Shown: piece after piece, positions 8,353-15,984 of the stretch
Position numbering within the stretch: the stretch's first letter is position 1
Layout of the letters: every line of letters starts with the position of its first letter
Translations under genes and position numbers: made by a program
Notes under the pieces: generated by a model
Databases searched by the model: none
What the model saw: the letters and a program-made list of their open reading frames with translations, nothing else
Told to the model about the DNA's origin: nothing
Assembly (NCBI RefSeq): GCF_900155915.1
Contig: NZ_FTPO01000004.1
Span: forward strand, 1-64,000
Source: Microbacterium sp. RU33B
Lineage (GTDB): Bacteria; Actinomycetota; Actinomycetes; Actinomycetales; Microbacteriaceae
Reading direction: 5' to 3'
Length of the DNA stretch: 64,000 nt

Positions 8353-9036
8353 ATGTCTTTCGCAAGCCACCCCTTGGTCGTGGACACCAAGGCGAACCTC
8401 GTGCGTCAGCGTCTGGCAGAAGCGATCATCAACGGCGAGCTCCGCCCCGGCGATCGACTGGTGCTCGACGAGATCGCCCGAGATCTCGGCATCAGTAAGA
8501 TCCCGCTCCGCGAGGCCCTGTCCGGACTGGAGGCCGCAGGACTCGTGGTCACCAGCCCGCACGCCGGCCCGCGGGTCGCGCCACTGCCGTTTCACGAGAT
8601 CCGCGGGATCTACCTGCTCCGCGAGCAGGTGGAGACCCTCGGGATGCAGCTCGCGGTCACCCACATCGACGACGCCGTCGTCGAGGATCTGCGCCAGATC
8701 AACGAAGAGATGCGAACAGGGCTCCGCGAATCCGACGTCGTCGCGATGAGCGACCTCAACGCCCGGTTCCACCTGGCGATCGCCCGCGCCAGCAGCTATG
8801 ACACCATCGTCGAGTCCGTCGCCGAGCTGCTGATCAAGGTGCGACGCTACCGTGCCGTGATCAACGGTCTCGCCGCCAACTGGACTCGCGCCGTCGCGGA
8901 GCACGATGACATCATCGACGCGCTCGCCTCCGGCGACGCCGCGCGGGCGATCGACACGATGCGCTCGCATGTCCACAACCAAGGTCAGCTCGAAGCCGCC
9001 GAGGAGCTCATCCGCGCCGAGAGCGACGATGCCTGA
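8353..9036 (+). CDS. GntR-family (FCD/FadR subfamily) transcriptional regulator of the galactan locus
   Basis: The 227-residue protein has an N-terminal winged helix-turn-helix (about 10-75; LADEIARDLGISKIPLREAL-like region with IPLREALSGLEAAGLV) and a C-terminal FCD ligand-binding domain with the metal/ligand residues typical of the fold: D and H in DLNARFHLAIA, then H in AEHDDII and H in SHVHN. Start ATG 8353 is preceded by GGGAGG. FCD-type GntR proteins sense sugar acids and other carboxylates; the E. coli galactonate repressor DgoR belongs here. The next gene starts inside this one (ATG 9029 versus stop 9034-9036), so regulator, kinase and aldolase are one unit. Three copies of TATACGANNNKCGA in front of all transcription units of the locus are its likely binding sites. 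Confidence 0.9.
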   Translation: MSFASHPLVVDTKANLVRQRLAEAIINGELRPGDRLVLDEIARDLGISKIPLREALSGLEAAGLVVTSPHAGPRVAPLPFHEIRGIYLLREQVETLGMQLAVTHIDDAVVEDLRQINEEMRTGLRESDVVAMSDLNARFHLAIARASSYDTIVESVAELLIKVRRYRAVINGLAANWTRAVAEHDDIIDALASGDAARAIDTMRSHVHNQGQLEAAEELIRAESDDA

Positions 9037-9925
9037 TGTGCTGACCGTCGGCGAGGCGATGCTCACGCTGAGCCCGCTCGGCGCGCCGCTCGCCAATGCG
9101 GACCGCTTCGCGGCGGGCGTGGCCGGGGCGGAGTCGAACGTCGCAGCGCACCTCGCCGCGCTCGGCCACTCGCCGATATTCGCCTCTCGCGTCGGCGCCG
9201 ATCCCATCGGCCAGAGGATCATCTCTGACCTCGCATCCCGGGGAGTCGACACCTCCTACATCGTGGTGGATCCGACTCGTCCCACAGGAGTGATGTTCAA
9301 GGATCCATCGCCGGAAGGGTCGACCGTGCACTATTTCCGGCGCGGATCTGCCGCGTCGGCGATGGATGCCGGTTTCCTCCCGGCTCCGGCTCTCTCCGAG
9401 GTCACCGTGGTGCATCTGTCAGGGGTGACGCCGGCGCTGTCACCCACATGCGTCCGCCTGGTGGATCATCTGTTCGCGGATGCACAGGACCGCGGCATCC
9501 GGGTCTCGTTCGACGTGAACTATCGACCAGCGCTGTGGTCGGTCAGTGCGGCGGCGGCCGCGCTGCTCCCGCTCGCCCGCCGCGCGGACATCTGCTTCGT
9601 GGGGCGTGATGAAGCTGAGGCGGTCTGGGGCACCGAGCGAGCGGATGACATCCGGGCTCTGATATCGGAACCCGATCTGCTGATCGTCAAGGACGGAGCT
9701 GTGGGCGCCACCGCCTTCCAGAAGTCGCGCGCGCCGGTGTTCGTCGCTGCTCCGGCCGTAGAAGTGGCCGAGCCCGTCGGCGCTGGAGACGCGTTCGCGG
9801 CCGGTTTCCTCTCGGGCGTCCTCCGCGGACGATCGACCGCGGAGTCGCTGCAGTCCGGACACGATCGGGCGGCACTTGCTCTCACCACCCTCGCCGATCT
9901 GCCGGAGAGGGAGCGTGCCGCATGA
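9029..9925 (+). CDS. PfkB-family 2-keto-3-deoxy sugar-acid kinase
   Basis: A 298-residue ribokinase/PfkB-fold sugar kinase. It has the N-terminal GE and GG-type substrate motifs (VGEAMLTLSP, GVAGAESNVAAHLAALG) and the C-terminal signature EPVGAGDAFAAGF with catalytic Asp254. The sequence is closest in style to KdgK, which phosphorylates 2-keto-3-deoxygluconate (or -galactonate) with ATP. The gene overlaps the GntR gene by eight bases and overlaps the following aldolase by the ATGA at 9922-9925, so the three are translationally coupled. In context it takes the product of the dehydratase at 924-2132 and hands the 6-phosphate to the aldolase. Confidence 0.88.
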   Translation: MPDVLTVGEAMLTLSPLGAPLANADRFAAGVAGAESNVAAHLAALGHSPIFASRVGADPIGQRIISDLASRGVDTSYIVVDPTRPTGVMFKDPSPEGSTVHYFRRGSAASAMDAGFLPAPALSEVTVVHLSGVTPALSPTCVRLVDHLFADAQDRGIRVSFDVNYRPALWSVSAAAAALLPLARRADICFVGRDEAEAVWGTERADDIRALISEPDLLIVKDGAVGATAFQKSRAPVFVAAPAVEVAEPVGAGDAFAAGFLSGVLRGRSTAESLQSGHDRAALALTTLADLPERERAA

Positions 9926-10530
9926 CCGGATTCGATCGGATGCTGGGCGGAGTTCCCGTCATGGCGATCCTCCGCGGCTATGGCGCTGAGCGCACGGTCG
10001 CCCTCGCGCGCAGAGCGTGGGAACTGGGGGTCACGTGCGTGGAGGTGCCGTTGCAGACGGAGAGGGATGCCGAAGCGCTCGCGGCGCTCGTCGATGCAGC
10101 GCGTCCTCACGGCCACCCCGTCGGGGCCGGCACCATCCTCGATGTCGAAGGTGCTCAGCGCGCTCAGGAGCTGGGCGCGGTCTTCACCGTGAGCCCCGGC
10201 CTCGACGCCGATGTCGCCCGCGCGTCGCTCGGCCTCGGGATGCCCCACCTTCCCGGCGTCGCCACCGCCACCGAGGTGCATCAGGCGCGCAAACTCGGCC
10301 TGGAGTGGCTCAAGGCCTTTCCCGCATCCGACATCGGTGCGGAATGGATCACCGCAATGCTCGCACCGTTCCCCGAGGCGAGATTCGTGGCGACAGGCGG
10401 AGTCTCCGCACGCAACGCCAAGATCTTCCTCGAGGCCGGCGCGAGGGCGGTCGCCGTCGGGTCCGCTCTCGACGACCCTGCTCAGCTTCCGATGCTGCAG
10501 CGCATTCTCGCTGCACGCAGCGAGAGCTGA
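9922..10530 (+). CDS. KDPG/KDPGal-type aldolase
   Basis: A 202-residue single-domain class I aldolase that splits 2-keto-3-deoxy-6-phospho-sugar acids into pyruvate and glyceraldehyde 3-phosphate. The Schiff-base lysine is Lys131 (LEWLKAFPASDIG) and the general base Glu41 (CVEVPLQT). The segment after Glu41 reads PLQT rather than the TLRT of Eda; the phosphogalactonate aldolase DgoA has a PLN at that place, so a galacto-configured substrate is plausible. Eda and DgoA cannot be separated safely by eye. Start ATG 9922 overlaps the kinase stop (ATGA). It is the last step of the oxidative pathway encoded by both arms of this locus. Confidence 0.88.
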   Translation: MTGFDRMLGGVPVMAILRGYGAERTVALARRAWELGVTCVEVPLQTERDAEALAALVDAARPHGHPVGAGTILDVEGAQRAQELGAVFTVSPGLDADVARASLGLGMPHLPGVATATEVHQARKLGLEWLKAFPASDIGAEWITAMLAPFPEARFVATGGVSARNAKIFLEAGARAVAVGSALDDPAQLPMLQRILAARSES

Positions 10531-10672
10531 GGTCGAGGCTTCCGCACTCGCGCCGCGGGCTCCGCACGCCCGGTCTGCGGGACGAGAACTGTTCGAAACG
10601 GCCAGTCGGCTCCGTCGCACCTTCAGCCAGTCTTTCCTGGAGAGACCACGGCCGAAGGGACCAGAGACGTCG

Positions 10673-11257
10673 ATGAAAGCACAGCACCTCGAGCCCGCAC
10701 AGCCGACGCTCTCCGGTGTCGGAGAACTCGACCGGCAAGCGGTGACAGCAGTGATGGCGCAACTCGTCGACGCATTCGCGCACCGGGACTCGGCGCTCCT
10801 CGACGGGATCTTCGCCGAGGACGTCGACTGGTTCACCGGACTCGGCTCAGCGGTCCGGGGTCGCGCTGCGGTCATCCAGCACTTTCACCAGCACTTCCTC
10901 CGACCCGACTTTCCCCGCACTGCCGTGACATCGGGGGCTGACTGGCTGGTTCATCGCCTCGACGAAGACAGAGTGGTCGTCCTTGCGCCCCTGCAGGTGG
11001 TCGGCTCCGTCCGCCCCACCTCCACCGATCGCGACACCCGCTCGGTCCACGTGCTCTCGCGGCTCGCCAGTGGGGCGTGGTGCATCACCCTGCAGCTCTT
11101 CCACAGCCCCCTGCGGATCTCGGATTCGGTCCACACGGGCGGCGCTGCCGTTCAACGACTGAGCCCCGACGCCCTGAGCGCGAACCGCCCAGAGCTCCTG
11201 AGCGGTCCGCGCATCGACCTGAGCGACTCGAGGTCAGTCGATGAATCCGACGGGTGA
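10673..11257 (+). CDS. SnoaL-like / NTF2-fold protein of unknown function
   Basis: A 194-residue protein whose first ~130 residues look like a SnoaL/DUF4440 cone fold: VMAQLVDAFAHRDSALLDGIFAEDVDWFTGLG, then RAAVIQHFHQHFLR and a strand-rich second half. Such proteins are small-molecule binding or enzymatic domains with no fixed function. The C-terminal 40 residues are low in recognisable features. ATG 10673 is the first methionine that keeps the domain intact, but its ribosome binding site is weak, so the start is uncertain. The 142 bases between this gene and the aldolase gene hold no clear hairpin. It is convergent with the SoxR-controlled gene and overlaps its 3' end by 24 bases. Confidence 0.65.
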   Translation: MKAQHLEPAQPTLSGVGELDRQAVTAVMAQLVDAFAHRDSALLDGIFAEDVDWFTGLGSAVRGRAAVIQHFHQHFLRPDFPRTAVTSGADWLVHRLDEDRVVVLAPLQVVGSVRPTSTDRDTRSVHVLSRLASGAWCITLQLFHSPLRISDSVHTGGAAVQRLSPDALSANRPELLSGPRIDLSDSRSVDESDG

Positions 11258-11755
11258 GGGCTCGGAATCCAGGGAACGGAGGAGAGCGGCAGCTTCGATT
11301 CCCCACCCGGCATACAGCTCGTACATCCTTGCGCCTGCGGCGCGAGCCTCTCGGGCTCGGGCCTTCAGGTCGCTCAGGTCCGCCACTCCGGCGACCAGGC
11401 CGATGAAGTCCACGCGCCGAAGCTCTGTGGTGGAGCTGGCCTTGTAGAAGAAGGCGGCATCGATCGATTCTCCGGAGGCGTACGCCTCTTTGTAGGCCGC
11501 AGCCAGTTCCAGCGAACCGTAGTCGTAGCGATTGAGTCGAACCTCGACGGATGGACCGACCGCGGCGATCACTTCGGTCGCGAGCTCGACCGACATCCCC
11601 CCGCACAGCTCGATCCGTTCCGCACCATCGGCCACCGCGGCCCTCGCGGCGGCTGCGAGGTCCCGCGGGATGACACCTTCGATCTTGGTGGAATCGTCTT
11701 GGACGAAGATGGCCGGATCGCCATCGAACTGTTCGATCAGTACGTGTGTTTTCAT
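11234..11755 (-). CDS. DUF6506-like protein, predicted SoxR target
   Basis: A 173-residue cytosolic protein without signal or membrane segments. It has two similar halves of the type IELCGGMSVELATEV and VDFIGLVAGVADLSDL; the IELCGG stretch recalls the DUF6506 family, whose function is unknown to me. ATG 11755 has no ribosome binding site, but a -10 box ends six bases before it, so translation probably begins at the very 5' end of the mRNA. The promoter carries a SoxR box and the soxR gene is divergent, 73 bases away. The protein is therefore probably made in response to redox-active compounds. Its 3' end overlaps the convergent SnoaL-like gene by 24 bases. Confidence 0.75.
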   Translation of the reverse strand: MKTHVLIEQFDGDPAIFVQDDSTKIEGVIPRDLAAAARAAVADGAERIELCGGMSVELATEVIAAVGPSVEVRLNRYDYGSLELAAAYKEAYASGESIDAAFFYKASSTTELRRVDFIGLVAGVADLSDLKARAREARAAGARMYELYAGWGIEAAALLRSLDSEPSPVGFID

Positions 11756-11761
11756 GTCTCA

Positions 11762-11792
11762 ACGGTAAAAGCTCAAGCACACTTGAAGTCAA
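11762..11792 (-). promoter_or_regulatory. SoxR box inside a 19-base-spacer promoter
   Basis: On the minus strand TTGACT (11787-11792) and TACCGT (11762-11767) are separated by 19 bases, the over-long spacing that MerR-family activators correct by twisting DNA. Between them lies the palindrome CTCAAG-CACA-CTTGAA (11772-11787), which has the same arms and 4-base centre as the E. coli soxS SoxR box (CTCAAG-TTAA-CTTGAG). The -10 ends six bases before ATG 11755. Confidence 0.88.
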
Positions 11793-11828
11793 ATCGCGGG
11801 CGCTCGACGCCGGCATCACGGAGGCGGA

Positions 11829-12290
11829 GTGTCCGATCAGCATGATTCTGGGGAACTGCTCACCATCGGCGAGGTCAGTCAGCGAACGGGTGTCGCGACC
11901 TCGGCGCTCCGGTTCTACGAAGAACTGGGCCTGATCGGATCGACACGCACCGCGGGGAATCAGCGCCTCTTCGCTCGCCACATGCTGCGTCGCGTCGCTC
12001 TGATCTCCGTCGCCAAGCGGCTCGGCATCCCGCTGTCCGACGTGCACAGCGTGTTCGCTGCGGTTCCGATGGATCGACCACCCAGTCAGAAGGAATGGCA
12101 GACGGCGTCCCGCGGGTGGAAGCGGCAGCTCGAGGAGCGCCGGCGAGAGATCGAGCAACTCGAGCGCGAACTCACGGGCTGCATCGGCTGTGGATGCCTG
12201 TCGATGAAGGCGTGCGCGCTGCTGAACCCTGATGACGAGCTCGCTTCCACGGGAGCGGGCGCCCGGAGACTGGGAACCTTCAAGGACTGA
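11829..12290 (+). CDS. soxR: Redox-sensing MerR-family activator SoxR
   Basis: A 153-residue MerR-family regulator. The N-terminal winged helix reads LTIGEVSQRTGVATSALRFY; a dimerisation helix follows (RGWKRQLEERRREIEQLERE). The C-terminus has the SoxR cysteine cluster C118-x2-C121-x-C123-x5-C129 (CIGCGCLSMKAC), the ligands of the [2Fe-2S] sensor. The start is GTG 11829, preceded by GGAGG. Length and cysteine spacing match E. coli SoxR. In actinobacteria SoxR responds mainly to redox-active natural products rather than driving soxS. Here the visible target is the divergent DUF6506-like gene, whose promoter holds a good SoxR box. Confidence 0.95.
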   Translation: MSDQHDSGELLTIGEVSQRTGVATSALRFYEELGLIGSTRTAGNQRLFARHMLRRVALISVAKRLGIPLSDVHSVFAAVPMDRPPSQKEWQTASRGWKRQLEERRREIEQLERELTGCIGCGCLSMKACALLNPDDELASTGAGARRLGTFKD

Positions 12291-12429
12291 GTTCGCGGCT
12301 GGGGTGCGCGGTCTCGCCGCGGGCAGCCCGAGGGGAGAGCGCCGCCGCCCTCGCCCGCAGGCCGATGGCGACGAGCGCACCCCTGATCCGCAGCCCGGCG
12401 CCCTTCGCCCGACGGAGTGTGTGACTCCT

Positions 12430-12451
12430 GATCCACGATGATGCGTGGATC
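12430..12451. terminator. Possible bidirectional hairpin terminator
   Basis: GATCCACG (12430-12437) and CGTGGATC (12444-12451) form a perfect 8-bp stem with a 6-base loop between the convergent soxR and DUF6790-like genes. No T-run follows. The rest of the 189-base gap shows nothing else recognisable. Confidence 0.4.
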
Positions 12452-12479
12452 TGCGCGGATGGGGCGGCGGGCGCGGCGA

Positions 12480-13019
12480 TCAGCGCGCCCAGGTGAAGAA
12501 GGCGAACAGCAGGAACGCGGGCACGACGAAGTTGACGAACAGGATGGCGGTGTTGTTGATCGCGAAGTTGCGGTCTTGGATCATGGAGCGGATGTGCCCG
12601 AAGCCGCACCCGACCCGGAAGATCGAGCTCACGAGGATGATCGCGAGCCAGTAGTCCGGCGAGAACTGCGCGGCGAGGAGGCCGACGATTCCCATGGCGA
12701 GATCAGCGAAGCCGACTTCGAGCTCGTAGGGGCTCTTGTCGAAGCCGATGCTCTGGGAGATCTTCCGACCGAAGAGGATGTGCGAGATCCCGGCCCCGAC
12801 GCCGGACCAGCCGATCATGTAGATGACGGCGTTCTGGACGAGGGTGGGTCCCCAGTCATCCCCGGCGCCTTGTGCGAACTGCAGGATCGTGAAGATGACG
12901 AACAGGATCACTCCGATGAACGGCAGCAGGCCGCTGATCACGGACTTTCGCGCAGGTGTCTGCGGCTTGGCCGTCTCGCTCGTGGACACGTCATAGGTGT
13001 TGTTGCTCATGGGGGCCAT
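12480..13019 (-). CDS. DUF6790-like four-helix membrane protein, copy 1
   Basis: A 179-residue integral membrane protein with about four hydrophobic helices (around 30-50, 60-85, 105-125, 145-175). Landmarks are MIGWSGVGAGISHI, the SPYELEVGFADLAMGIVGLL segment and GHIRSMIQDRNFAINNT. The same landmarks, in order, occur in the protein at 15985-16563 (QSPFQLELAISSLGVGVMAF and GHIYQMVVNHDYAANNT), so the two are paralogues. I associate this architecture with DUF6790, of unknown function. I start at ATG 13019 (MAPMSNN), which has an AGAGAAAGAG purine tract upstream; ATG 13010 is an alternative. A 39-base palindromic element sits directly upstream. The gene follows the LuxR regulator on the same strand. 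Confidence 0.8.
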   Translation of the reverse strand: MAPMSNNTYDVSTSETAKPQTPARKSVISGLLPFIGVILFVIFTILQFAQGAGDDWGPTLVQNAVIYMIGWSGVGAGISHILFGRKISQSIGFDKSPYELEVGFADLAMGIVGLLAAQFSPDYWLAIILVSSIFRVGCGFGHIRSMIQDRNFAINNTAILFVNFVVPAFLLFAFFTWAR

Positions 13020-13027
13020 GTCTCTTT

Positions 13028-13066
13028 CTCTGAAATCGTCCCACGATCGTGGGAGCGCTTTCAGAG
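13028..13066. promoter_or_regulatory. 39-base nested palindrome upstream of a membrane-protein gene
   Basis: The centre, TCCCACGATCGTGGGA (13039-13054), is a perfect 16-base palindrome. It is flanked by CTCTGAAA (13028-13035) and TTTCAGAG (13059-13066), which are also perfect inverted repeats, separated from the core by 3 and 4 bases. The right end lies 54 bases from the LuxR stop and the left end 9 bases from the downstream start codon. It may be an operator, or an RNA hairpin controlling or ending transcription from the regulator gene; no T-run follows. Confidence 0.6.
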
Positions 13067-13119
13067 TGGCCGAGCAGTCAGCGTGGTCGACTGGACGAAA
13101 TGGATAGTTCCGGTGCGGT

Positions 13120-15789
13120 TCATGGCGCGGGTGGCCGCTCCGCGCGGGCGGCCTCCACCAGTTCGTGCCGAGAGGTCGTGTTCGTCTTGGCATAGACGCG
13201 GGTGAGATGGAAGGCCACGGTCGAGCGGGTGATGAAGAGCTCGCGCCCGATCTGCGCGTAACTCAGTCCCTCGAGGAGAAGTGTGGCGATCTCGCGTTCG
13301 CGATCCGACAGAGGGGCGAGCAGGGATGCTGCGACTGGATCTGCAGCGCGCCCCTCCGGTGCGTCAGGGAACAGCAGCGGCAAGAGCCGTTCGCCGCCGA
13401 ATGCCGTGAATGAACGCTCGGCTCGGCTCCGCGCTTCATCGCCGCGGCGATCGGATGTGCGCCGGGCGAGATCGAGGTGGATGAGCGCTTCGAGCAGCGG
13501 GAAGTCGGGGATGCCGTTCTGCGAGATCGGCGAGACGATGTCCGCGAACCGTTCGTCGTCGTGGATGCGCGCGTCGAGCCAGCGCGCGACCTGCGCGCCC
13601 CAAGGGATGACCTCGGCCTCACGCAGGCCGCGCACCTCGTCCGCGACGACATCCGATCGGCCCGCCCACGATGCCGCGACCGCCCGCGCGACCTTCCACA
13701 ACAGCTGGACATGGCGCCCGGCGTAGGCATCCATCGGTCCGAAATCGGCCGTCCTCGACGCGAACCAGCGTGCGCGCTCATCCGGCGTTCCGATCAGAAG
13801 AAGCGCGAGGACCTCGACGATGTCGCCCAGCCCCACCGCGGCAGACTGCGGTTCGGCGAGACGGATCGCCCGAGCGGCGGCAAGCTCTTCCCTTGCCGTG
13901 TCGCCGTCGCCGGCCATCAGCGAGGCTATCGGCAGCAGGGTGGCGGTCAGCGGGGCCGGGCGCAGCCGCGGCCCGACCCGTGCGAGGTCGAGGGCGATGG
14001 CGGCACGCCCCCACTGTCCATCGAGAAAGTACGCGAAACCTTGAAAGGCGGAGAACGCTCCGTCGCCGAAGTCGAAGATGCCGTCGCCGAGGCGCGCGGT
14101 GACGATCTCGAGATCGGCGATCTGACGCGCGGGAAGACCGTAGAACGACAGCGAGGTGCCGCGCCACGCGAGCGTGGACAAACCCTCGGGGCTCGCCGCG
14201 AGCGTGGAACGCTCGCCGCCGGTCAGCGCGCGAATCGTCTCGGGTCCGGAGGGGGCGGTGGTCACGAACTCCGCCTGTCCGCGTGTGATCGACAGATAGC
14301 CCTGGATCGCGCGGTCGGGGTCGGGAGACGTCTCCGCGATGCGGATGTCCTCCTTGGCCTGCGCCGCGGAACGGCCGCAGGAGATGGTCGCCCATGCTCG
14401 AATGACACGTGCGCGGTACGCAGCCCGGTCATCCAGATCGGAGAGTTCGGCGTCGGTCAACGTTGCCAGCACGTCGGCGGCCGCGCTGTAGTCGCGCTCG
14501 GCCGCCAACTGCGCTCCACGGATGAACCGCGCTCGCGGCTCCGCACCGGTGCCATCGCCGAGGGTGCTGACGTCGTCCATGTCCAGCGCGAGGATCGCGT
14601 CGAAGTCTGCGTCAAGCTCACGGTGGGCGCGTGCGTCGGGCGCGGCACTGAGGTAAGCGGCCTGCCGTCGTGTGTGCGCGGCCTGACGGTAGTGGCGCGC
14701 GTCGTGCAGTTCGTCGGCGAAGGCGTCGAGGTCCGAAGCGAGGCCGTCGTTCATTCCGCTGGCCGCCGCAACACGATGATCGAGGCGCTCGCGAGCCGAG
14801 GGCATCCGCGCGGCAGCTCGACCATGCAGGCGCTGCCGCTGTGAGAGTGGGATGGTCTCGTAGATGGCGGCACGGACCACACCGTGGAAGATCCGGGCCC
14901 TCGGCACGGGATGCTCCTCGCGCACGACGAGCCGCTCTGCGCGAAGGGCGGCGAGAGCTTCGTCGACGTGGTCGACCCCAGCGACGGCGGCGATGATGAA
15001 CTCGTCCGCCCCCGTGTCGCCCAAGACCGCGAGCGTCTCGAGCACTCGGACCGGTTCGGGGTCGAGCTCCGACAGATGAGCGCGGAACATCGAAACGAGG
15101 TCGCTGGGAGCGGGCAGTCGACCGCGCTCGGCCATCGCGCGCAGAGAGGCGATCGGGTATTCGCTCAGCAGGGAGCGGAGGAGAAGAGGACTGCCGCCGG
15201 TGTGACGCCGGAGCGCATCGGCGAACTCGGGAGTGGCGGAGGGGTCCTCCGCCCGCACGACAGTGAGGCTCGTCTCCTGGTCGAGCCCGTCGAGCGTGAT
15301 ACGGAACAGCGCCTCGGCCGCCTCCATGACCGCATTCCACTGGCGATGGCGCGGCCCGCTGGGGCGATGTGCGGCGATGATCAGCACACGATCGCCCGCC
15401 ATGCGCTCCAGCAGGACACCGAGCGCATCGATCGATTCGGGGTCCGACCACTGCAGGTCGTCGATGAGCAGAGCGACGGGGCCGCTGAGATGCCGTTCGT
15501 CGATGACCTCGCCCAGCCGGCGCGCGACCCGCAGTCGGTTGAAGTCATCCGGAGGCAGGTCCGGCTCGAGCTGTCGGGCCACCGCGAGCGAGTCGGCCTG
15601 ATCATTCTCCCGCGCCGAGACACGCAGTACCTGGCCGGGCGGAAAGTGACGCGCCACCCAGCGGGCCAAGGAACTCTTGCCGTACCCCGCCTCGCCCGCG
15701 ATATCGAGCACCGTCGGCGTGCCGGCCGCGGCAGACTCGACGGCTGAGCGAACGATCCGCTCGATGGTCTCAGGCCACCGCATCGCCAT
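13120..15789 (-). CDS. Large LuxR-family ATPase regulator (LAL/MalT-like)
   Basis: An 889-residue protein of the LAL type. A Walker A motif GEAGYGKS (residues 32-39) and a Walker B-like VALLIDDLQWSD (about 110-121) define an N-terminal AAA/STAND ATPase. A long alpha-helical middle region, rich in TPR-like helices, presumably senses a ligand. A LuxR helix-turn-helix closes the protein (LSDREREIATLLLEGLSYAQIG...RSTVAFHLTRVYAKT). ATG 15789 follows GGTGGAG by five bases, whereas the longer frame start has none. Such regulators bind ATP and an inducer and then activate neighbouring genes. Its two neighbours are paralogous membrane proteins, one on each side and one on each strand, which makes them the obvious targets. 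A palindrome overlaps its own -10 box. Confidence 0.88.
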   Translation of the reverse strand: MAMRWPETIERIVRSAVESAAAGTPTVLDIAGEAGYGKSSLARWVARHFPPGQVLRVSARENDQADSLAVARQLEPDLPPDDFNRLRVARRLGEVIDERHLSGPVALLIDDLQWSDPESIDALGVLLERMAGDRVLIIAAHRPSGPRHRQWNAVMEAAEALFRITLDGLDQETSLTVVRAEDPSATPEFADALRRHTGGSPLLLRSLLSEYPIASLRAMAERGRLPAPSDLVSMFRAHLSELDPEPVRVLETLAVLGDTGADEFIIAAVAGVDHVDEALAALRAERLVVREEHPVPRARIFHGVVRAAIYETIPLSQRQRLHGRAAARMPSARERLDHRVAAASGMNDGLASDLDAFADELHDARHYRQAAHTRRQAAYLSAAPDARAHRELDADFDAILALDMDDVSTLGDGTGAEPRARFIRGAQLAAERDYSAAADVLATLTDAELSDLDDRAAYRARVIRAWATISCGRSAAQAKEDIRIAETSPDPDRAIQGYLSITRGQAEFVTTAPSGPETIRALTGGERSTLAASPEGLSTLAWRGTSLSFYGLPARQIADLEIVTARLGDGIFDFGDGAFSAFQGFAYFLDGQWGRAAIALDLARVGPRLRPAPLTATLLPIASLMAGDGDTAREELAAARAIRLAEPQSAAVGLGDIVEVLALLLIGTPDERARWFASRTADFGPMDAYAGRHVQLLWKVARAVAASWAGRSDVVADEVRGLREAEVIPWGAQVARWLDARIHDDERFADIVSPISQNGIPDFPLLEALIHLDLARRTSDRRGDEARSRAERSFTAFGGERLLPLLFPDAPEGRAADPVAASLLAPLSDREREIATLLLEGLSYAQIGRELFITRSTVAFHLTRVYAKTNTTSRHELVEAARAERPPAP

Positions 15790-15832
15790 GGCTTCTCCAC
15801 CTCGTCGAATCGCTCCCGCGCCGTTCACACCC

Positions 15833-15853
15833 GACTCGCTACGCGCGAGTCTA
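15833..15853 (-). promoter_or_regulatory. LuxR-gene promoter with inverted repeat
   Basis: GACTCGC (15833-15839) and GCGAGTC (15845-15851) form a perfect inverted repeat with a 5-base spacer. It overlaps a minus-strand -10 box TAGACT (15848-15853) located about 60 bases upstream of the regulator's start codon. This may be an operator for autoregulation. No equally clear promoter was found for the divergent gene at 15985. Confidence 0.45.
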
Positions 15854-15984
15854 TCGGCGCGAAATCGACGGCGGCACGACTAGACGTAAGGGACAGCCGC
15901 GCCGATCCGATCCGCCTGCACGCTGGGAGTACCGGTCGTCACCGGGACACTCTTCTCGCCCATCTCACTCAATGGAGTCCCCTC

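Noticed and set aside
13050..13063. A CebR-like word TGGGAGCGCTTTCA upstream of the DUF6790-like gene
   Set aside because: Two central-right bases break the symmetry of the CebR box, and the bases are better explained by the nested palindrome at 13028-13066.
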